A stretch of DNA of 64,000 nt from a bacterium (GTDB taxonomy: Bacteria; Pseudomonadota; Gammaproteobacteria; Pseudomonadales; Moraxellaceae), in contig JAQSDB010000008.1 of NCBI GenBank assembly GCA_029945725.1, positions 572,710-636,709 of the forward strand, in the 5' to 3' direction. The notes under the pieces were generated by a model. The model ran no database searches and was not told the origin of the DNA. It saw only the letters and a list, made by a program, of their open reading frames with translations. The position numbers were made by a program, and so were the translations under genes. How positions within the stretch are numbered: the first letter of the stretch is position 1; each line of letters opens with the position of its first letter. Positions 35,243 through 47,432 of this stretch are shown here, in pieces.

Positions 35243-36526
35243 ATGTCGCGCCATCCCCTGATTCATAAAACCCTCGTCAGCACCGGTGTTGCCGTGGCCT
35301 TGTCCCTGACCGCCACGGCCCACGCCACCAACGGTTATTTTTCGCACGGCTACGGCATCCAGTCGAAAGGTGCCGCTGGCGTCGGTGCTGCCCTGCCGCA
35401 GGATTCACTGGCGGCTGCCACCAATCCGGCTGGCCTCGTTGATCTCGGCAACCGCCTTGATGCCGGCGTGGACCTGTTTGCACCGCAGCGCGAAGCCGCC
35501 ATTCACGGCAATGGCTTTGGTGCGGATGCCCGCTATGACGGCAACGACACCAGCCTCTTTTACATCCCGGAATTCGGCTACAACCATCTGGTGAATCCGG
35601 ATCTCGCCCTCGGCATTGCCGTGTACGGCAACGGCGGCATGAACACCGATTACGGCAGCAATCCCTACCAGCGTTACGGCGCCACCGGCCCGGCCGGCGT
35701 CGATCTCACGCAGCTGTTCATTTCACCGGCCGTCGCATACCGCCTCAACGATAAAAACTCGGTGGGCATTGCGCTCAATCTGGCCTACCAGCGCTTCAAG
35801 GCCGATGGCATCAGTGCATTTTCCGGCTTCTCTGCAAATCCGGCGCACCTCAGCAACAACGGTTACGACAGCTCCACCGGCTACGGTGTGCGCCTCGGCT
35901 GGCAGGGCAAACTGAACGATGTGGTAACGCTGGGCGCGAGCTGGCAATCAAAAACGAAAACCGGAAAGTTCGACAAGTACAGCGGGCTCTTTGCCGACGG
36001 TGGCAGCTTCGACATTCCTGAAACCTATGTCGCCGGCGTTGCCGTGAAAGCCACACCGGATCTAACTCTGGCGCTCGACTGGCAGAAAATCCTCTACAGC
36101 GACGTACCTGCGGTCGGCAACAGCTTTGCAAAACTGCTGCAGGGCCAGCCACTGGGCAGCAATGATGGGCCCGGTTTCGGCTGGCGCGACATCAGCATCA
36201 TCAAGCTTGGCGTTATCTATCAGGTGTCACCGTCACTGAAGTTGCGCGCCGGTTTCAGCAGCAGCCAGCAGCCGGTGCCGCAGAATGAAACCTTCTTCAA
36301 CATTCTGGCGCCGGGCGTAGTGCAGAAGCACATCACGCTGGGCAGCACCTGGAATATAAATGCCGACAACGCTGTCAGCGTGGCCTATACGCGCGGCCTC
36401 AAGCAGACCGTGAAGGGTGCCGGCTCGATTCCACCAGGCTTGCCGCCAGCCGGTCTCGGCGGTGGTGAAGCCGACATCCAGCTCGAAGAAGACTCGCTTG
36501 GTGTAGCATGGCAACTTAAATTCTGA
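35243..36526 (+). CDS. fadL: FadL/OmpP1-family outer membrane transporter
   Basis: Outer-membrane protein of 427 residues that lets hydrophobic compounds such as long-chain fatty acids or aromatic hydrocarbons cross. The start at 35243, behind GGAG, gives a signal peptide ending near AHA, and the mature protein opens with [26 protein letters not shown], the conserved N-terminal hatch of FadL. NPAGL follows. The rest alternates like beta strands and the C-terminus ends with Phe (LKF), the usual outer-membrane insertion signal. It may feed the window's hydrocarbon enzymes. Confidence 0.9.
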   Translation: MSRHPLIHKTLVSTGVAVALSLTATAHATNGYFSHGYGIQSKGAAGVGAALPQDSLAAATNPAGLVDLGNRLDAGVDLFAPQREAAIHGNGFGADARYDGNDTSLFYIPEFGYNHLVNPDLALGIAVYGNGGMNTDYGSNPYQRYGATGPAGVDLTQLFISPAVAYRLNDKNSVGIALNLAYQRFKADGISAFSGFSANPAHLSNNGYDSSTGYGVRLGWQGKLNDVVTLGASWQSKTKTGKFDKYSGLFADGGSFDIPETYVAGVAVKATPDLTLALDWQKILYSDVPAVGNSFAKLLQGQPLGSNDGPGFGWRDISIIKLGVIYQVSPSLKLRAGFSSSQQPVPQNETFFNILAPGVVQKHITLGSTWNINADNAVSVAYTRGLKQTVKGAGSIPPGLPPAGLGGGEADIQLEEDSLGVAWQLKF

Positions 36527-36539
36527 ACGGAGCCCCGGC

Positions 36540-36953
36540 ATGACCCTGAATGATATCTGGCCGCTGGTAGCCGGTGGTGCGGCCATCGGCGGAGCGGCTG
36601 CCCTGCTCCTGCTTTTCAGCGGCGAAATCGCCGGCATCAGCGGCATTGTCGCGCGCCTGCTGCAAGGCGACAGCGGTCACGGCCGCTGGCGCCTCGCCTT
36701 TCTCGCCGGGCTCCTGCTGCCGGCTGCGTTTCTGGCGCTGAACCATGCCACACCGGCCACCGGCAGCCTGCCGGTCATGGCGCTTGCCGGTCTGCTGGTC
36801 GGCATCGGCACGCGCACCAGCGGCGGCTGCACCAGCGGGCATGGCGTCTGCGGCATTGCCAACCTGTCGCCACGTTCGCTGCTCGCCACACTGACCTTCA
36901 TGGCCACGGCAGGCCTCACCGTTTTCATCGTCCGCCATGTGATCCCATCATGA
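36540..36953 (+). CDS. YeeE/YedE-family (DUF395) membrane protein, first half
   Basis: Inner-membrane protein of 137 residues with four hydrophobic segments. [18 protein letters not shown] holds the conserved Cys residues ([11 protein letters not shown]) of the YeeE/YedE sulfur-transport family. Proteins of this family import thiosulfate-like sulfur compounds. GGAG lies nine bases before the ATG, and the stop overlaps the next start by four bases, so the two genes work as a pair. Confidence 0.85.
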   Translation: MTLNDIWPLVAGGAAIGGAAALLLLFSGEIAGISGIVARLLQGDSGHGRWRLAFLAGLLLPAAFLALNHATPATGSLPVMALAGLLVGIGTRTSGGCTSGHGVCGIANLSPRSLLATLTFMATAGLTVFIVRHVIPS

Positions 36954-37456
36954 GTCCCGCCATGAATCACTTCGCGAACCGGCAACCCGTTTCAACCGTC
37001 ATCGCCCTGCTGTCCGGCCTGCTCTTTGGCACTGGCCTGATCCTCTCCGGCATGACCACGCCGGCGAATGTGCTCGCCTTTCTCGACGTTGCCGGACACT
37101 GGAATCCGGCACTGGCCATCGTCATGGGCACGGCCGTTGCCGTTGCCGCGCCGGCGTTCTGGCTCGTCCGCCGCCGCCAGCACACCCTGCTCGGCGCCGC
37201 GACGGCACTCAGCAACCGCAAGCCCGTTGATAAAACCCTGCTCGCCGGAAGCGCGATTTTCGGTGCGGGCTGGGGGCTCTCCGGCATCTGCCCCGGCCCG
37301 GGCCTGGTGATTGCCGCCAGCGGCAGTACGGGTGCCCTGGTCTTTGTGGCGGGCATGGGCATTGGCATGCTCATCGTGGCGAGACTGCAACGCACTCCCG
37401 TCAGCACGGATGACACACTGCCGGAAACGGAAGAAAGCGCGGAGCCCTGCGGCTGA
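36950..37456 (+). CDS. YeeE/YedE-family (DUF395) membrane protein, second half
   Basis: Inner-membrane protein of 168 residues, the partner of the preceding gene. It has four hydrophobic segments and carries the family motif [16 protein letters not shown]. The ATG overlaps the upstream stop (atga), showing translational coupling. Split pairs of this kind (PmpA/PmpB-like) are common in proteobacteria and are often controlled with sulfur or biofilm genes. The physiological cargo is not determinable here. Confidence 0.85.
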   Translation: MSPAMNHFANRQPVSTVIALLSGLLFGTGLILSGMTTPANVLAFLDVAGHWNPALAIVMGTAVAVAAPAFWLVRRRQHTLLGAATALSNRKPVDKTLLAGSAIFGAGWGLSGICPGPGLVIAASGSTGALVFVAGMGIGMLIVARLQRTPVSTDDTLPETEESAEPCG

Positions 37457-37502
37457 TTTTTTCAGGAAAGCATCGGGTTATTAAAAAACGCGATCCGCAC
37501 AC

Positions 37503-37543
37503 GACATGAAAAAGCCCGGCTTGAAGCCAGGCTTTTTCATGTC
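37503..37543. terminator. Bidirectional terminator
   Basis: gacatgaaaaagcc and ggctttttcatgtc form a perfect 14-bp inverted repeat with T-runs on both strands between convergent genes. Confidence 0.88.
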
Positions 37544-37563
37544 ATCAAACACGCTGCGTGCCC

Positions 37564-37905
37564 TCAGGCATGATTCGATTTGTGCAGCACCATCGTCACC
37601 AGGATCACCGAATTTTTCAGCGCCAGCACCGCATGCTGGGCACAGGCCGCGATATAAGTCATCTCGCCCTCGACCAGCCGCACGGTCTTGCCGTGTGCCG
37701 TAAGTTCAATCGCACCCTCGATGCATTGCACCGTACAGTCGCCGGCCACCTTGTGCTCACGCAGCGTGTTGCCCTGCGGCAGCACAAAGCGGATCACTTC
37801 CAGCTCGTCCGTGCGGACAATCGCCCGGGTAAAAAACTCGGTGTACTGCTCACCGGTAGGATGGATATTGAAAACTTCGCCGGACTCGGGGCGGGGTAAG
37901 GCCAT
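37564..37905 (-). CDS. Cupin-domain protein
   Basis: Small protein of 113 residues with a single cupin barrel: VLPQGNTLREHKVAGDCTVQCIEGAIEL, the first conserved motif, and GEMTYIAACAQHAVLALKNS, the second. The usual second metal histidine is present in AQHAVLAL. AAGGAG lies before the ATG at 37905; the upstream frame to 38037 is unlikely. Cupins of this size act as small enzymes or ligand sensors; no substrate is evident. Confidence 0.82.
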   Translation of the reverse strand: MALPRPESGEVFNIHPTGEQYTEFFTRAIVRTDELEVIRFVLPQGNTLREHKVAGDCTVQCIEGAIELTAHGKTVRLVEGEMTYIAACAQHAVLALKNSVILVTMVLHKSNHA

Positions 37906-38046
37906 GACTCTTCTCCTTGATGGCGGCGCTGTTAGCAGTCTAGTCGAAAGACCCGTGAACTCCCCGGTGCGGGATGCACCAGGGATACCCTGGCCGGGCA
38001 GGTCCTCAGGTACGAGGCTGACGCCGGAATAGCGCAAGCATGACGC

Positions 38047-38889
38047 TTATTTGCCGGCACCCAGATTCAGGAACGGTATCGGTGCACTGGCGTAGATATT
38101 CTGTGGCAACGCTCCATCCCACTTCTGGGCCTTGACCATTTCCACTTCGATGCGGCGCAGTTCCAGCACATCCTTGTTCTTGGCCAGCGCCTCGTTCTGG
38201 ATACGCAGGGAATCCGCCTGGGCCTGCGCCGCCAGAACCGTGGCCTTGGCTTCGGCTTCGGCCGTCACAATCTTGGCGCGCTGCTCGGCCTCGATGGTTT
38301 TAACCTTGTTTTCAGCGGCCAGCTTCTTTTGTTCCTGCGTCACTTTTTCATTGATCGCTGCCATGTAATCCGGGGAAAAGGCAAAGTTACGCATGTCGAT
38401 ATTGATCACCTGTGCACCATAGAGCTCCAGCTTCTTTTTCAGCGCCTGATTGATGTCGTTCGATACCAGTGAGCGCTGGGCGATCAGATCCGGAGCGGTA
38501 TATCTGGCCGTTACCGCCTTGAACACCTCCTGCGTTGCCGTTGCCACGTAACTCGTGAGATCGCCATTGCGGGAATACTTTTCAAATACCTCGCTCACCT
38601 TGTTGGGCAGAATGCTGTAACGCACGGTGAGACTGACCTTGACCGGCTGCGTATCACTGGTACTGCCCTCCGCTCCCTCAATGGCAGCTTCTTCGGCACG
38701 GACATTGAAAATATCCAGCCGCTGCCAGGGCGGAATGATGACGAGGCCTTCCGGCTCAATGGTACGGATGGCACCGAATTGCGTGATCACCCCGCGACTG
38801 CCCGTGGGCACGGTATGGAACGGCCAGATGAACACAAGGAACAGGAAGCCGATAACGCTGCCGACGGTATAACGGTTCAAATATCTCAT
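38047..38889 (-). CDS. Prohibitin/SPFH-family membrane protein
   Basis: Membrane-anchored protein of 280 residues. One N-terminal hydrophobic segment (VGSVIGFLFLVFIWPF) precedes the SPFH/Band 7 domain with VPTGSRGVITQFG. The second half is a charged coiled coil (EQKKLAAENKVKTIEAEQRAKIVTAEAEAKATVLAAQAQA) and the C-terminus ends in a hydrophobic stretch. SPFH proteins form ring scaffolds in lipid microdomains and often regulate proteases. A ribosome site (AAAGGA) precedes the start. The cysteine-rich gene lies just upstream on the same strand. Confidence 0.87.
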   Translation of the reverse strand: MRYLNRYTVGSVIGFLFLVFIWPFHTVPTGSRGVITQFGAIRTIEPEGLVIIPPWQRLDIFNVRAEEAAIEGAEGSTSDTQPVKVSLTVRYSILPNKVSEVFEKYSRNGDLTSYVATATQEVFKAVTARYTAPDLIAQRSLVSNDINQALKKKLELYGAQVINIDMRNFAFSPDYMAAINEKVTQEQKKLAAENKVKTIEAEQRAKIVTAEAEAKATVLAAQAQADSLRIQNEALAKNKDVLELRRIEVEMVKAQKWDGALPQNIYASAPIPFLNLGAGK

Positions 38890-38943
38890 GGATTTCCTTT
38901 GGTTTTATTCGTTAAAAAATGCGGTGGCGTCATTGCATGACCG

Positions 38944-39414
38944 CTACTTGCACACAAACCGGGACTCCCACGCCACGCAAATCTGGTTGGTACACTGCCC
39001 TTTCTCGTCATATTTTGTGCAACTGACCGACACACAGGTTTTGACGATGCTGCAATTGCAGCCGACCGTTCCACAGCTTTCCTTCGCTTTCAAGGTGCCG
39101 ACGGTTTCCATCAGGCTGTCCATGGTCTTGCCCATGGCATCCATCTTTTTCTCCAGAGCCCCTGTGCCTGCAGCGTCGGCGGCAATTGCCGTGGGTTCCG
39201 CACCAGCGGCACATGCGCCGGCATTGCACGCGGCGACCTCAGCTTGCAGGTTTTTGGTACAAGCTGTTTTGGCAGCATCCGTTCTGGCGCCTTGCAGGCA
39301 CATGGCGAGAGCCGTCTGCGCGGACTTCATGCACTCGGTACACAGGCCTTCGGCATGCGCTGGCGAGACCATGGCAAACATCAGCAGCAGGCCGAACAAC
39401 AGGTGGTTTTTCAT
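38944..39414 (-). CDS. Cysteine-rich exported protein of unknown function
   Basis: Secreted protein of 156 residues. A signal peptide ends in PAHA, leaving a mature chain with 14 cysteines: six in the first third (LCTEC, MC, TAC, AAC, GAC) and eight in the last third (SCGTVGCNC, TC, SC, QC, IC, VC). A heptad-like stretch (LEKKMDAMGKTMDSLMETV) separates them, suggesting two disulfide-rich lobes linked by a coiled coil. No known domain is recognised. It is 55 bp from the prohibitin-type gene, perhaps in one operon. Confidence 0.72.
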   Translation of the reverse strand: MKNHLLFGLLLMFAMVSPAHAEGLCTECMKSAQTALAMCLQGARTDAAKTACTKNLQAEVAACNAGACAAGAEPTAIAADAAGTGALEKKMDAMGKTMDSLMETVGTLKAKESCGTVGCNCSIVKTCVSVSCTKYDEKGQCTNQICVAWESRFVCK

Positions 39415-39515
39415 GGCAATTCCCTCTGGTGACGAAAAATGATGGCGATTCCGTTACGCATCACATCAAGCAGTCTCCTGCATTCCTTGCTCCTCATCGC
39501 GGGCTGCGGGCGCCG

Positions 39516-42358
<2,843 letters not shown>

Positions 42359-43567
42359 ATGACCCACCAAAAACAATACGGGGCGTCCAACAGCGCCCCT
42401 TCCGAAGAATTCACCTGGCTCTCCAACCCCCTCGACTGGCGTCCCATCGACCGTCTTATCCTGCTCGCCTCGCTGGTGATGATTGCACCCCTGCTGTTCG
42501 GTGGCACCCTGCTGACCACCATGCTTTTTGCGGCGGATTACCTCGTGCCGGGCACGGCCTGCCTGTTGCTGGGTTTGTACGCCGTGCATGCCATTGTGCT
42601 GTCCGCCTACCTGTTCCTCGCGCTGCAACGCCGGCATCAGGTGAGTGACTGGCCGGCACTCGAAAACGTCATCATCATCTCCTTCGTCATCAACGTGCTG
42701 GCCAGCAGCTATGCCACCGGCACGCACTTTACCGAAGGTCTGCTGCTGATCTTTCTCGGCATCAACATCACCTCGGCACTGGCGAACATCCGCAAGATCC
42801 ACCGTGCCTATGTGTTCGTGTGCATCGCGATGGCCATTTTTGCCGTCATTGATTTCACCGGCGCGCTGACGTCGGCGCCGTTGTTTGCAAAGCCGCCGCT
42901 GAAGCCGGACGGTTCCCTGGTGGTTGGCTGGCTGGTAGTGCAGGTAACGCTGGCGGCCATCCTGCTGGCCATCAGCCACATCAGCATGGCGGCGATCAGC
43001 CGCTGGGTGGAACGCGAAAACCTTTATCGCGAGATGTCGACCATCGACGGCCTTACCCGCCTGACCAACCGCCGTTCCTTCATCGAGCGTGGCCACAGCG
43101 AGTTCTCGCGCGCACGACGCATTTCTGCGGGCGGCGTTGCCTGCGTAATGGTCGACCTCGACCACTTCAAGCGCATCAATGACACCTGGGGGCACCACGC
43201 TGGCGATCAGGTGCTGGTGGCCGCCTCAGCGATCCTGATGGAAAGCGCGCGCCAGTACGACGAGGTAGGCCGCTATGGTGGCGAGGAGTTCGCCATCCTG
43301 TTGCCGGGCGTGTCGCTGGAAACCGCCGCCGCAGTAGCCGAACGCATCCGCGAGAAGATCGCCACCACCGAGGTGGAAGTCGACGGCAACAGCATCTCCA
43401 TGAGCGCAAGCTTTGGTGTCGCCTGTTACCCGGCTCCCGGCATCGAGGATCTCAACGACCTGCTCAAGGCCGCCGACAAGGCGCTCTACGTCGCCAAGGA
43501 ATCCGGGCGCAACCGGGTGGTGATGGCAGAGCAGGCTGATCCGGATACCGACTGGACCGAAAAATAA
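42359..43567 (+). CDS. Diguanylate cyclase with membrane N-terminus
   Basis: GGDEF protein of 402 residues that makes cyclic di-GMP. About six hydrophobic segments fill residues 30-220. The catalytic motif is RYGGEEFAILLPG, and RQYD five residues before it is the inhibitory I-site RxxD, so product feedback is likely. AGGA precedes the ATG at 42359. No known sensory domain is recognised, so the signal is unknown. A strong terminator follows. Confidence 0.92.
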   Translation: MTHQKQYGASNSAPSEEFTWLSNPLDWRPIDRLILLASLVMIAPLLFGGTLLTTMLFAADYLVPGTACLLLGLYAVHAIVLSAYLFLALQRRHQVSDWPALENVIIISFVINVLASSYATGTHFTEGLLLIFLGINITSALANIRKIHRAYVFVCIAMAIFAVIDFTGALTSAPLFAKPPLKPDGSLVVGWLVVQVTLAAILLAISHISMAAISRWVERENLYREMSTIDGLTRLTNRRSFIERGHSEFSRARRISAGGVACVMVDLDHFKRINDTWGHHAGDQVLVAASAILMESARQYDEVGRYGGEEFAILLPGVSLETAAAVAERIREKIATTEVEVDGNSISMSASFGVACYPAPGIEDLNDLLKAADKALYVAKESGRNRVVMAEQADPDTDWTEK

Positions 43568-43583
43568 CAGCCACCGCTTTTCT

Positions 43584-43620
43584 GCCATAAAAAACCCGCA
43601 CAAGCGGGTTTTTTTATGGC
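43584..43620. terminator. Bidirectional terminator after the cyclase
   Basis: gccataaaaaacccgc pairs with gcgggtttttttatggc, a long near-perfect stem with T-runs on both strands, between convergent genes. Confidence 0.9.
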
Positions 43621-43680
43621 AATCACCCGCTCGCGACATGCCTTGTCCACCCTTGCGCCATGCGCGTGCGCGTGCGCGGC

Positions 43681-44967
43681 TCATTCCATGCCGATATCGA
43701 AAGCAGGCAGCTTTTTTTCTGCCTTTGTTTTTTTCAGGCAGACATGGCGGGGCAGGCCGCCGGCATACACCGGATAATCCTCGCCCTGGATCAGCGGCAA
43801 CAAATACGCGCGGCACGCAGGCGTGATGCCGAAACCGTCGCGACTGATGAAGGCACGCGGCATGGCACGCTCCCGACTGGCCACACGGCTCAGGGGTTGC
43901 GCCACAATATCCCAGTGCGTCGTGCGCGCCGTGCTGCGGCGCTGCAATCCCGGCATCACCAGATGCTCGCCGCGCAAGGCCATCTCCACTGCCGCCACGC
44001 CCACGCGCCAGGCGCTCTCCACATCCACGCGGGAAGCAATGTGCCGTGCCGAGCGTTGCAGGTAGTCACTCACCGCAAAATGGCAGCGCAGTCCCAGACG
44101 CTCATGCACCAGCGCTGCGATATAGGGCGCCGCCTTGCCGGTGTGCAGGTTCTGGCGGTCATGCCGATGCTCTCCGCTGTCATTGCTGTCTGGCAGATCA
44201 AGATCCGGGTTGTGCACCGCCAGACCCTCCGCCACCACCACCACGCAAAAACCTTCACGCTTCACCGCTTCCTGCACGCGCCGGAGAAAGGTCTCCCGTG
44301 AAAAAACCACTTCGGGAAACAGGATCAGATGTGGTGCGCCCCTGCCGTCCTCCTGCGCGAGCGCGCTCGCTGCCGCGATCCAGCCGGCGTGGCGCCCCAT
44401 CACTTCCATGACGAAAACCCGCGTCGATGTCGTGGCCATGGACGCCACATCCAGCGCCGCCTCACGCACGCTCACCGCCGTGTATTTGGCGACCGAACCA
44501 AAACCGGGTGAGAAATCCGTCAACGCAATATCGTTGTCCACGGTTTTGGGAATATGGATGACGGAGAGCGGGTAGCCCGCTGCTTTTGCCGCCGCTGCCA
44601 CATGCACGCAGGTGCCCGCCGAGCCACCACCACCGTTATAGAGAAACCAGCGGATATCGTGGGCGCGCAGCACGTCGATCAGGCGCCGGTAATAATGCGG
44701 ATGGCTTTGCGGTGTGCCGAGGGGGAACCGGCTGGAACCAAAAGCACCGCCCGGCGTCTGGCGCAAGGCTGCAATCACCGAAGCGGGTTCGCGCGAAAGA
44801 TCAATCAGCTCTTCCTGCAGGGCACCCAGCACGCCGTTCTCGGCAGCATAGACACGGCCGATGCGGTCACGGTTTTCACGGGCGGCATGCAGCATGCCTG
44901 CCGCACTGGCGTTGATCACCGCCGTCATGCCGCCGGACTGTGCATAAAAAAGATTGGGCAATGGCAT
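43681..44967 (-). CDS. 6-phosphofructokinase-family protein with altered phosphoryl-donor site
   Basis: PFK-family kinase of 428 residues. The fructose-6-phosphate end is typical: IPKTVDND (139-146) and MGRHAGW. The donor-site motif, usually GGDGS (ATP type) or GGDDS (PPi type), reads GGGGS (112-116), so the usual Asp is replaced by Gly. The Lys in PKTVDND is PPi-like while Gly115 is ATP-like. The donor is therefore uncertain. The start at 44967 is chosen from GAGG six bases upstream. It is convergent with the cyclase. Confidence 0.85.
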   Translation of the reverse strand: MPLPNLFYAQSGGMTAVINASAAGMLHAARENRDRIGRVYAAENGVLGALQEELIDLSREPASVIAALRQTPGGAFGSSRFPLGTPQSHPHYYRRLIDVLRAHDIRWFLYNGGGGSAGTCVHVAAAAKAAGYPLSVIHIPKTVDNDIALTDFSPGFGSVAKYTAVSVREAALDVASMATTSTRVFVMEVMGRHAGWIAAASALAQEDGRGAPHLILFPEVVFSRETFLRRVQEAVKREGFCVVVVAEGLAVHNPDLDLPDSNDSGEHRHDRQNLHTGKAAPYIAALVHERLGLRCHFAVSDYLQRSARHIASRVDVESAWRVGVAAVEMALRGEHLVMPGLQRRSTARTTHWDIVAQPLSRVASRERAMPRAFISRDGFGITPACRAYLLPLIQGEDYPVYAGGLPRHVCLKKTKAEKKLPAFDIGME

Positions 44968-45033
44968 GGGCATCCTCGCTGGCATCAGTGACGGCTTGTT
45001 TATCTCATGAGTCCCGGCGCAGTGCATCCGGCG

Positions 45034-45954
45034 TTAACGGCCCGGGCCCTGCCACCATGCCGGCATCAGCGTCTGCCGGCTTTCAAAAGAGCGGGCTTCA
45101 CCGGTGACCGGATCCACAAATTCCAGGGTTCGGGCGAGCAACTGCAGGGGATGCGAAAAATCATCGCCGCGCCAGCCTTTCTGCTCGGGGTAATAGGGGT
45201 CATTCCGAATGGGGATGCCGAGTGCCGACATGTGCACGCGCAGCTGGTGCGTTTTGCCGGTGATCGGCTGCAGGCGGTAACGCGCCATGCCTTCACGCTG
45301 CTCGATGACGTCGATAATGGTGATGGCATTGGGCTCGCCCGGGGCTTCACGGCGCCGGTAAAATTCCTCGGCATCGACAATGCGGCTGCGCCGGGTGAAC
45401 GGAAAAACCATTTCTTCCCTGAAAGCCGCGATGGCTTCATAGGTTTTTTCCAGACGCTGCTCGCGAAACAGCGCGTGGTAGGCATCACGCGTGGCAATGT
45501 TTTTGGAGACCATCAACAGCCCCGCCGTTTCCCGGTCCAGCCGGTGCAGTGGTACCAGATGATCCAGGCCGAGCTTGTGCTTGAGACGGGAAACCAGCGT
45601 TTCTTTCAGATAACGCCCGGACGGTGCCGTGGGCAGGAAATGCGGCTTGTCGGCAATGAGGATGTTGTCGTCTTCAAACAGGATGCTTTCGCTGAACGGG
45701 ACCTGTAACTCGTTGTCGATTTCGCGGTAGTAATACACACGAATGCCGCACTGGTACGGCGACTGTGGCGTGATCACCGCGCCATCCGCACTCACCACTT
45801 CGCCCCTGGCCATGCGCTCCTGCCAGCGCGCCGCACTCACGTCAGCAAAACGCGCGGCAAAAAAATCCAGCACGGTCGCCCACGTCCCCTTCGGCAGAAA
45901 CACGGAGTTGGGACTGATGCCGTCACGGGTGGGCAGGGGAATGGGCGTCGTCAT
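45034..45954 (-). CDS. RluA-family pseudouridine synthase
   Basis: RNA-modifying enzyme of 306 residues converting uridine to pseudouridine in rRNA or tRNA. HRLDRETAGLL holds the catalytic Asp. ILFEDDNILIADKP and QPITGKTHQLRVHMSALGIPI are the flanking conserved blocks of the RluA group. The N-terminal part lacks a clear S4 domain. Strong hairpin 28-61 bases upstream of the start (see separate entry). It is 66 bp from the phosphofructokinase gene on the same strand. Confidence 0.9.
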   Translation of the reverse strand: MTTPIPLPTRDGISPNSVFLPKGTWATVLDFFAARFADVSAARWQERMARGEVVSADGAVITPQSPYQCGIRVYYYREIDNELQVPFSESILFEDDNILIADKPHFLPTAPSGRYLKETLVSRLKHKLGLDHLVPLHRLDRETAGLLMVSKNIATRDAYHALFREQRLEKTYEAIAAFREEMVFPFTRRSRIVDAEEFYRRREAPGEPNAITIIDVIEQREGMARYRLQPITGKTHQLRVHMSALGIPIRNDPYYPEQKGWRGDDFSHPLQLLARTLEFVDPVTGEARSFESRQTLMPAWWQGPGR

Positions 45955-45981
45955 GAGTCGTCAAGGGAAAGGCTGAAAAGG

Positions 45982-46015
45982 AAAGTCGCCGGAATCTGCG
46001 CATGCCGGCGACTTT
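45982..46015. promoter_or_regulatory. Strong hairpin in leader of the pseudouridine synthase
   Basis: aaagtcgccgg and ccggcgacttt form a perfect 11-bp stem with a 12-base loop. It lies 28 bp from the synthase start and 140 bp from the divergent MltA start, so it could act in the synthase leader or as an operator for both. Confidence 0.5.
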
Positions 46016-46155
46016 AATACAAATCCGGTAACAGGGGAGCACGCCAGCCGCCGCTGGTGCCTGATACTGCAAACGCCCGGATAACAATCCCGCACTGCGG
46101 CGGCGGCCAATATGCAGGACAATCCTGTCTTTGCGGATTTCCTGCGAGCCTGCAC

Positions 46156-47310
46156 ATGCGCCATTTATCATTGCTCATCCTTTTCAGCCTGCTGAGCGCC
46201 TGCACCACCTGGCGGCACAAGCCTGTCAGCGAAATACCGGCCAAACCGGAGCCCGTCACGGCACGTTATGTGGCGGCCGACTGGAGCGCCCTGCCCGGCT
46301 GGCCCGGCGAACAACTGACCACCAGCTGGGCGGCCTGGCTGAACTCCTGCAAGCGCCTCGGTGCCCGCCCCGACTGGCAGGCTGTCTGTGCCGAAGCGCA
46401 GGCACTGACGCCCGCTGATGCCGACAGTGTGCAGGCCTTTTTCGAGCGTCATTTCTCACCCTGGCAGATCGAATCCAGTACGGGCGCCGAAGACGGACTG
46501 ATCACCGGTTATTACGAAGCCCTGCTCAAGGGCGGGCTCACGCCAGCCCCCGGACGCGTACCGATTTACGCCGTACCGGATGACTTGCTGACCCTCGATC
46601 TCGCCGGTCTTTACCCGGAAGTCAAAGGCCTGCGCCTGCGCGGCCGGCTTGAGGGGAAAACCGTCAAACCCTACTGGAGCCGTGCCGATATTGACCAGGG
46701 CAAGGCAGCCACGGCGGACAAGGTGCTGGCCTGGGCCGACGATGCCGTCGATGCGTTTTTTCTGCAGGTACAGGGCTCCGGCCGCATCGAACTCGACGAT
46801 GGCACGCGCCTGCGTCTTGCCTATGCCGAGCAGAATGGCCACCCCTATAAATCCATCGGCAAATGGCTGGTGGACAAGGGTGAAATGCCGCTGGAGCAGG
46901 CCAGCATGCAAAGCATTCGCGAGTGGGGGAAAAACCACCCGGAGCGGCTGCAGGAAATGCTGGAGGCCAATCCGAGTTATGTCTTTTTCCGCCTGGTGCC
47001 GGACAGCACGGAGGGCGCGACTGGTGCGCTCAACGTGCCGCTCACCGATGGCGCCAGCATTGCCGTGGATCCGAAGTTCACGCCACTGGGCACGCCGGTT
47101 TATCTTGCTACCACGCGCCCGGGCGGCAAAGATGCCATGAACCGCCTGGTGCATGCCCAGGATACCGGCGGCGCCATCCGCGGCCCGGTGCGTGCCGATT
47201 TTTTCTGGGGGTTTGGCCAGGAGGCGGGGGCACTGGCAGGCAACATGAAACAGCGCGGGAGAATGTGGCTGCTCTGGCCCAGGGATCTGGCACTGCCGGA
47301 TGCCCGGTAA
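46156..47310 (+). CDS. mltA: Membrane-bound lytic transglycosylase A
   Basis: Lipoprotein of 384 residues that cleaves peptidoglycan to 1,6-anhydro products. The signal peptide ends in the lipobox LLSAC (Cys16). GLITGYYEALLKGG is the MltA N-terminal domain, and the C-terminal 3D domain has AQDTGGAIRGPVRADFFWGFG with its conserved Asp residues. The length matches E. coli MltA (365). The ribosome site is weak. Acts at the inner face of the outer membrane. Confidence 0.93.
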   Translation: MRHLSLLILFSLLSACTTWRHKPVSEIPAKPEPVTARYVAADWSALPGWPGEQLTTSWAAWLNSCKRLGARPDWQAVCAEAQALTPADADSVQAFFERHFSPWQIESSTGAEDGLITGYYEALLKGGLTPAPGRVPIYAVPDDLLTLDLAGLYPEVKGLRLRGRLEGKTVKPYWSRADIDQGKAATADKVLAWADDAVDAFFLQVQGSGRIELDDGTRLRLAYAEQNGHPYKSIGKWLVDKGEMPLEQASMQSIREWGKNHPERLQEMLEANPSYVFFRLVPDSTEGATGALNVPLTDGASIAVDPKFTPLGTPVYLATTRPGGKDAMNRLVHAQDTGGAIRGPVRADFFWGFGQEAGALAGNMKQRGRMWLLWPRDLALPDAR

Positions 47311-47432
47311 ATACCGCCGGCAGCAAACGGCGCAGCAAGATGGCTGCCGCTGTGCGGCGAACCCTCCGGTCCGGCATGAACCGCAGCCGGTCAGGAACAG
47401 ATCCGGACCTTCAGAAAGAAAGGAAGACAGGC

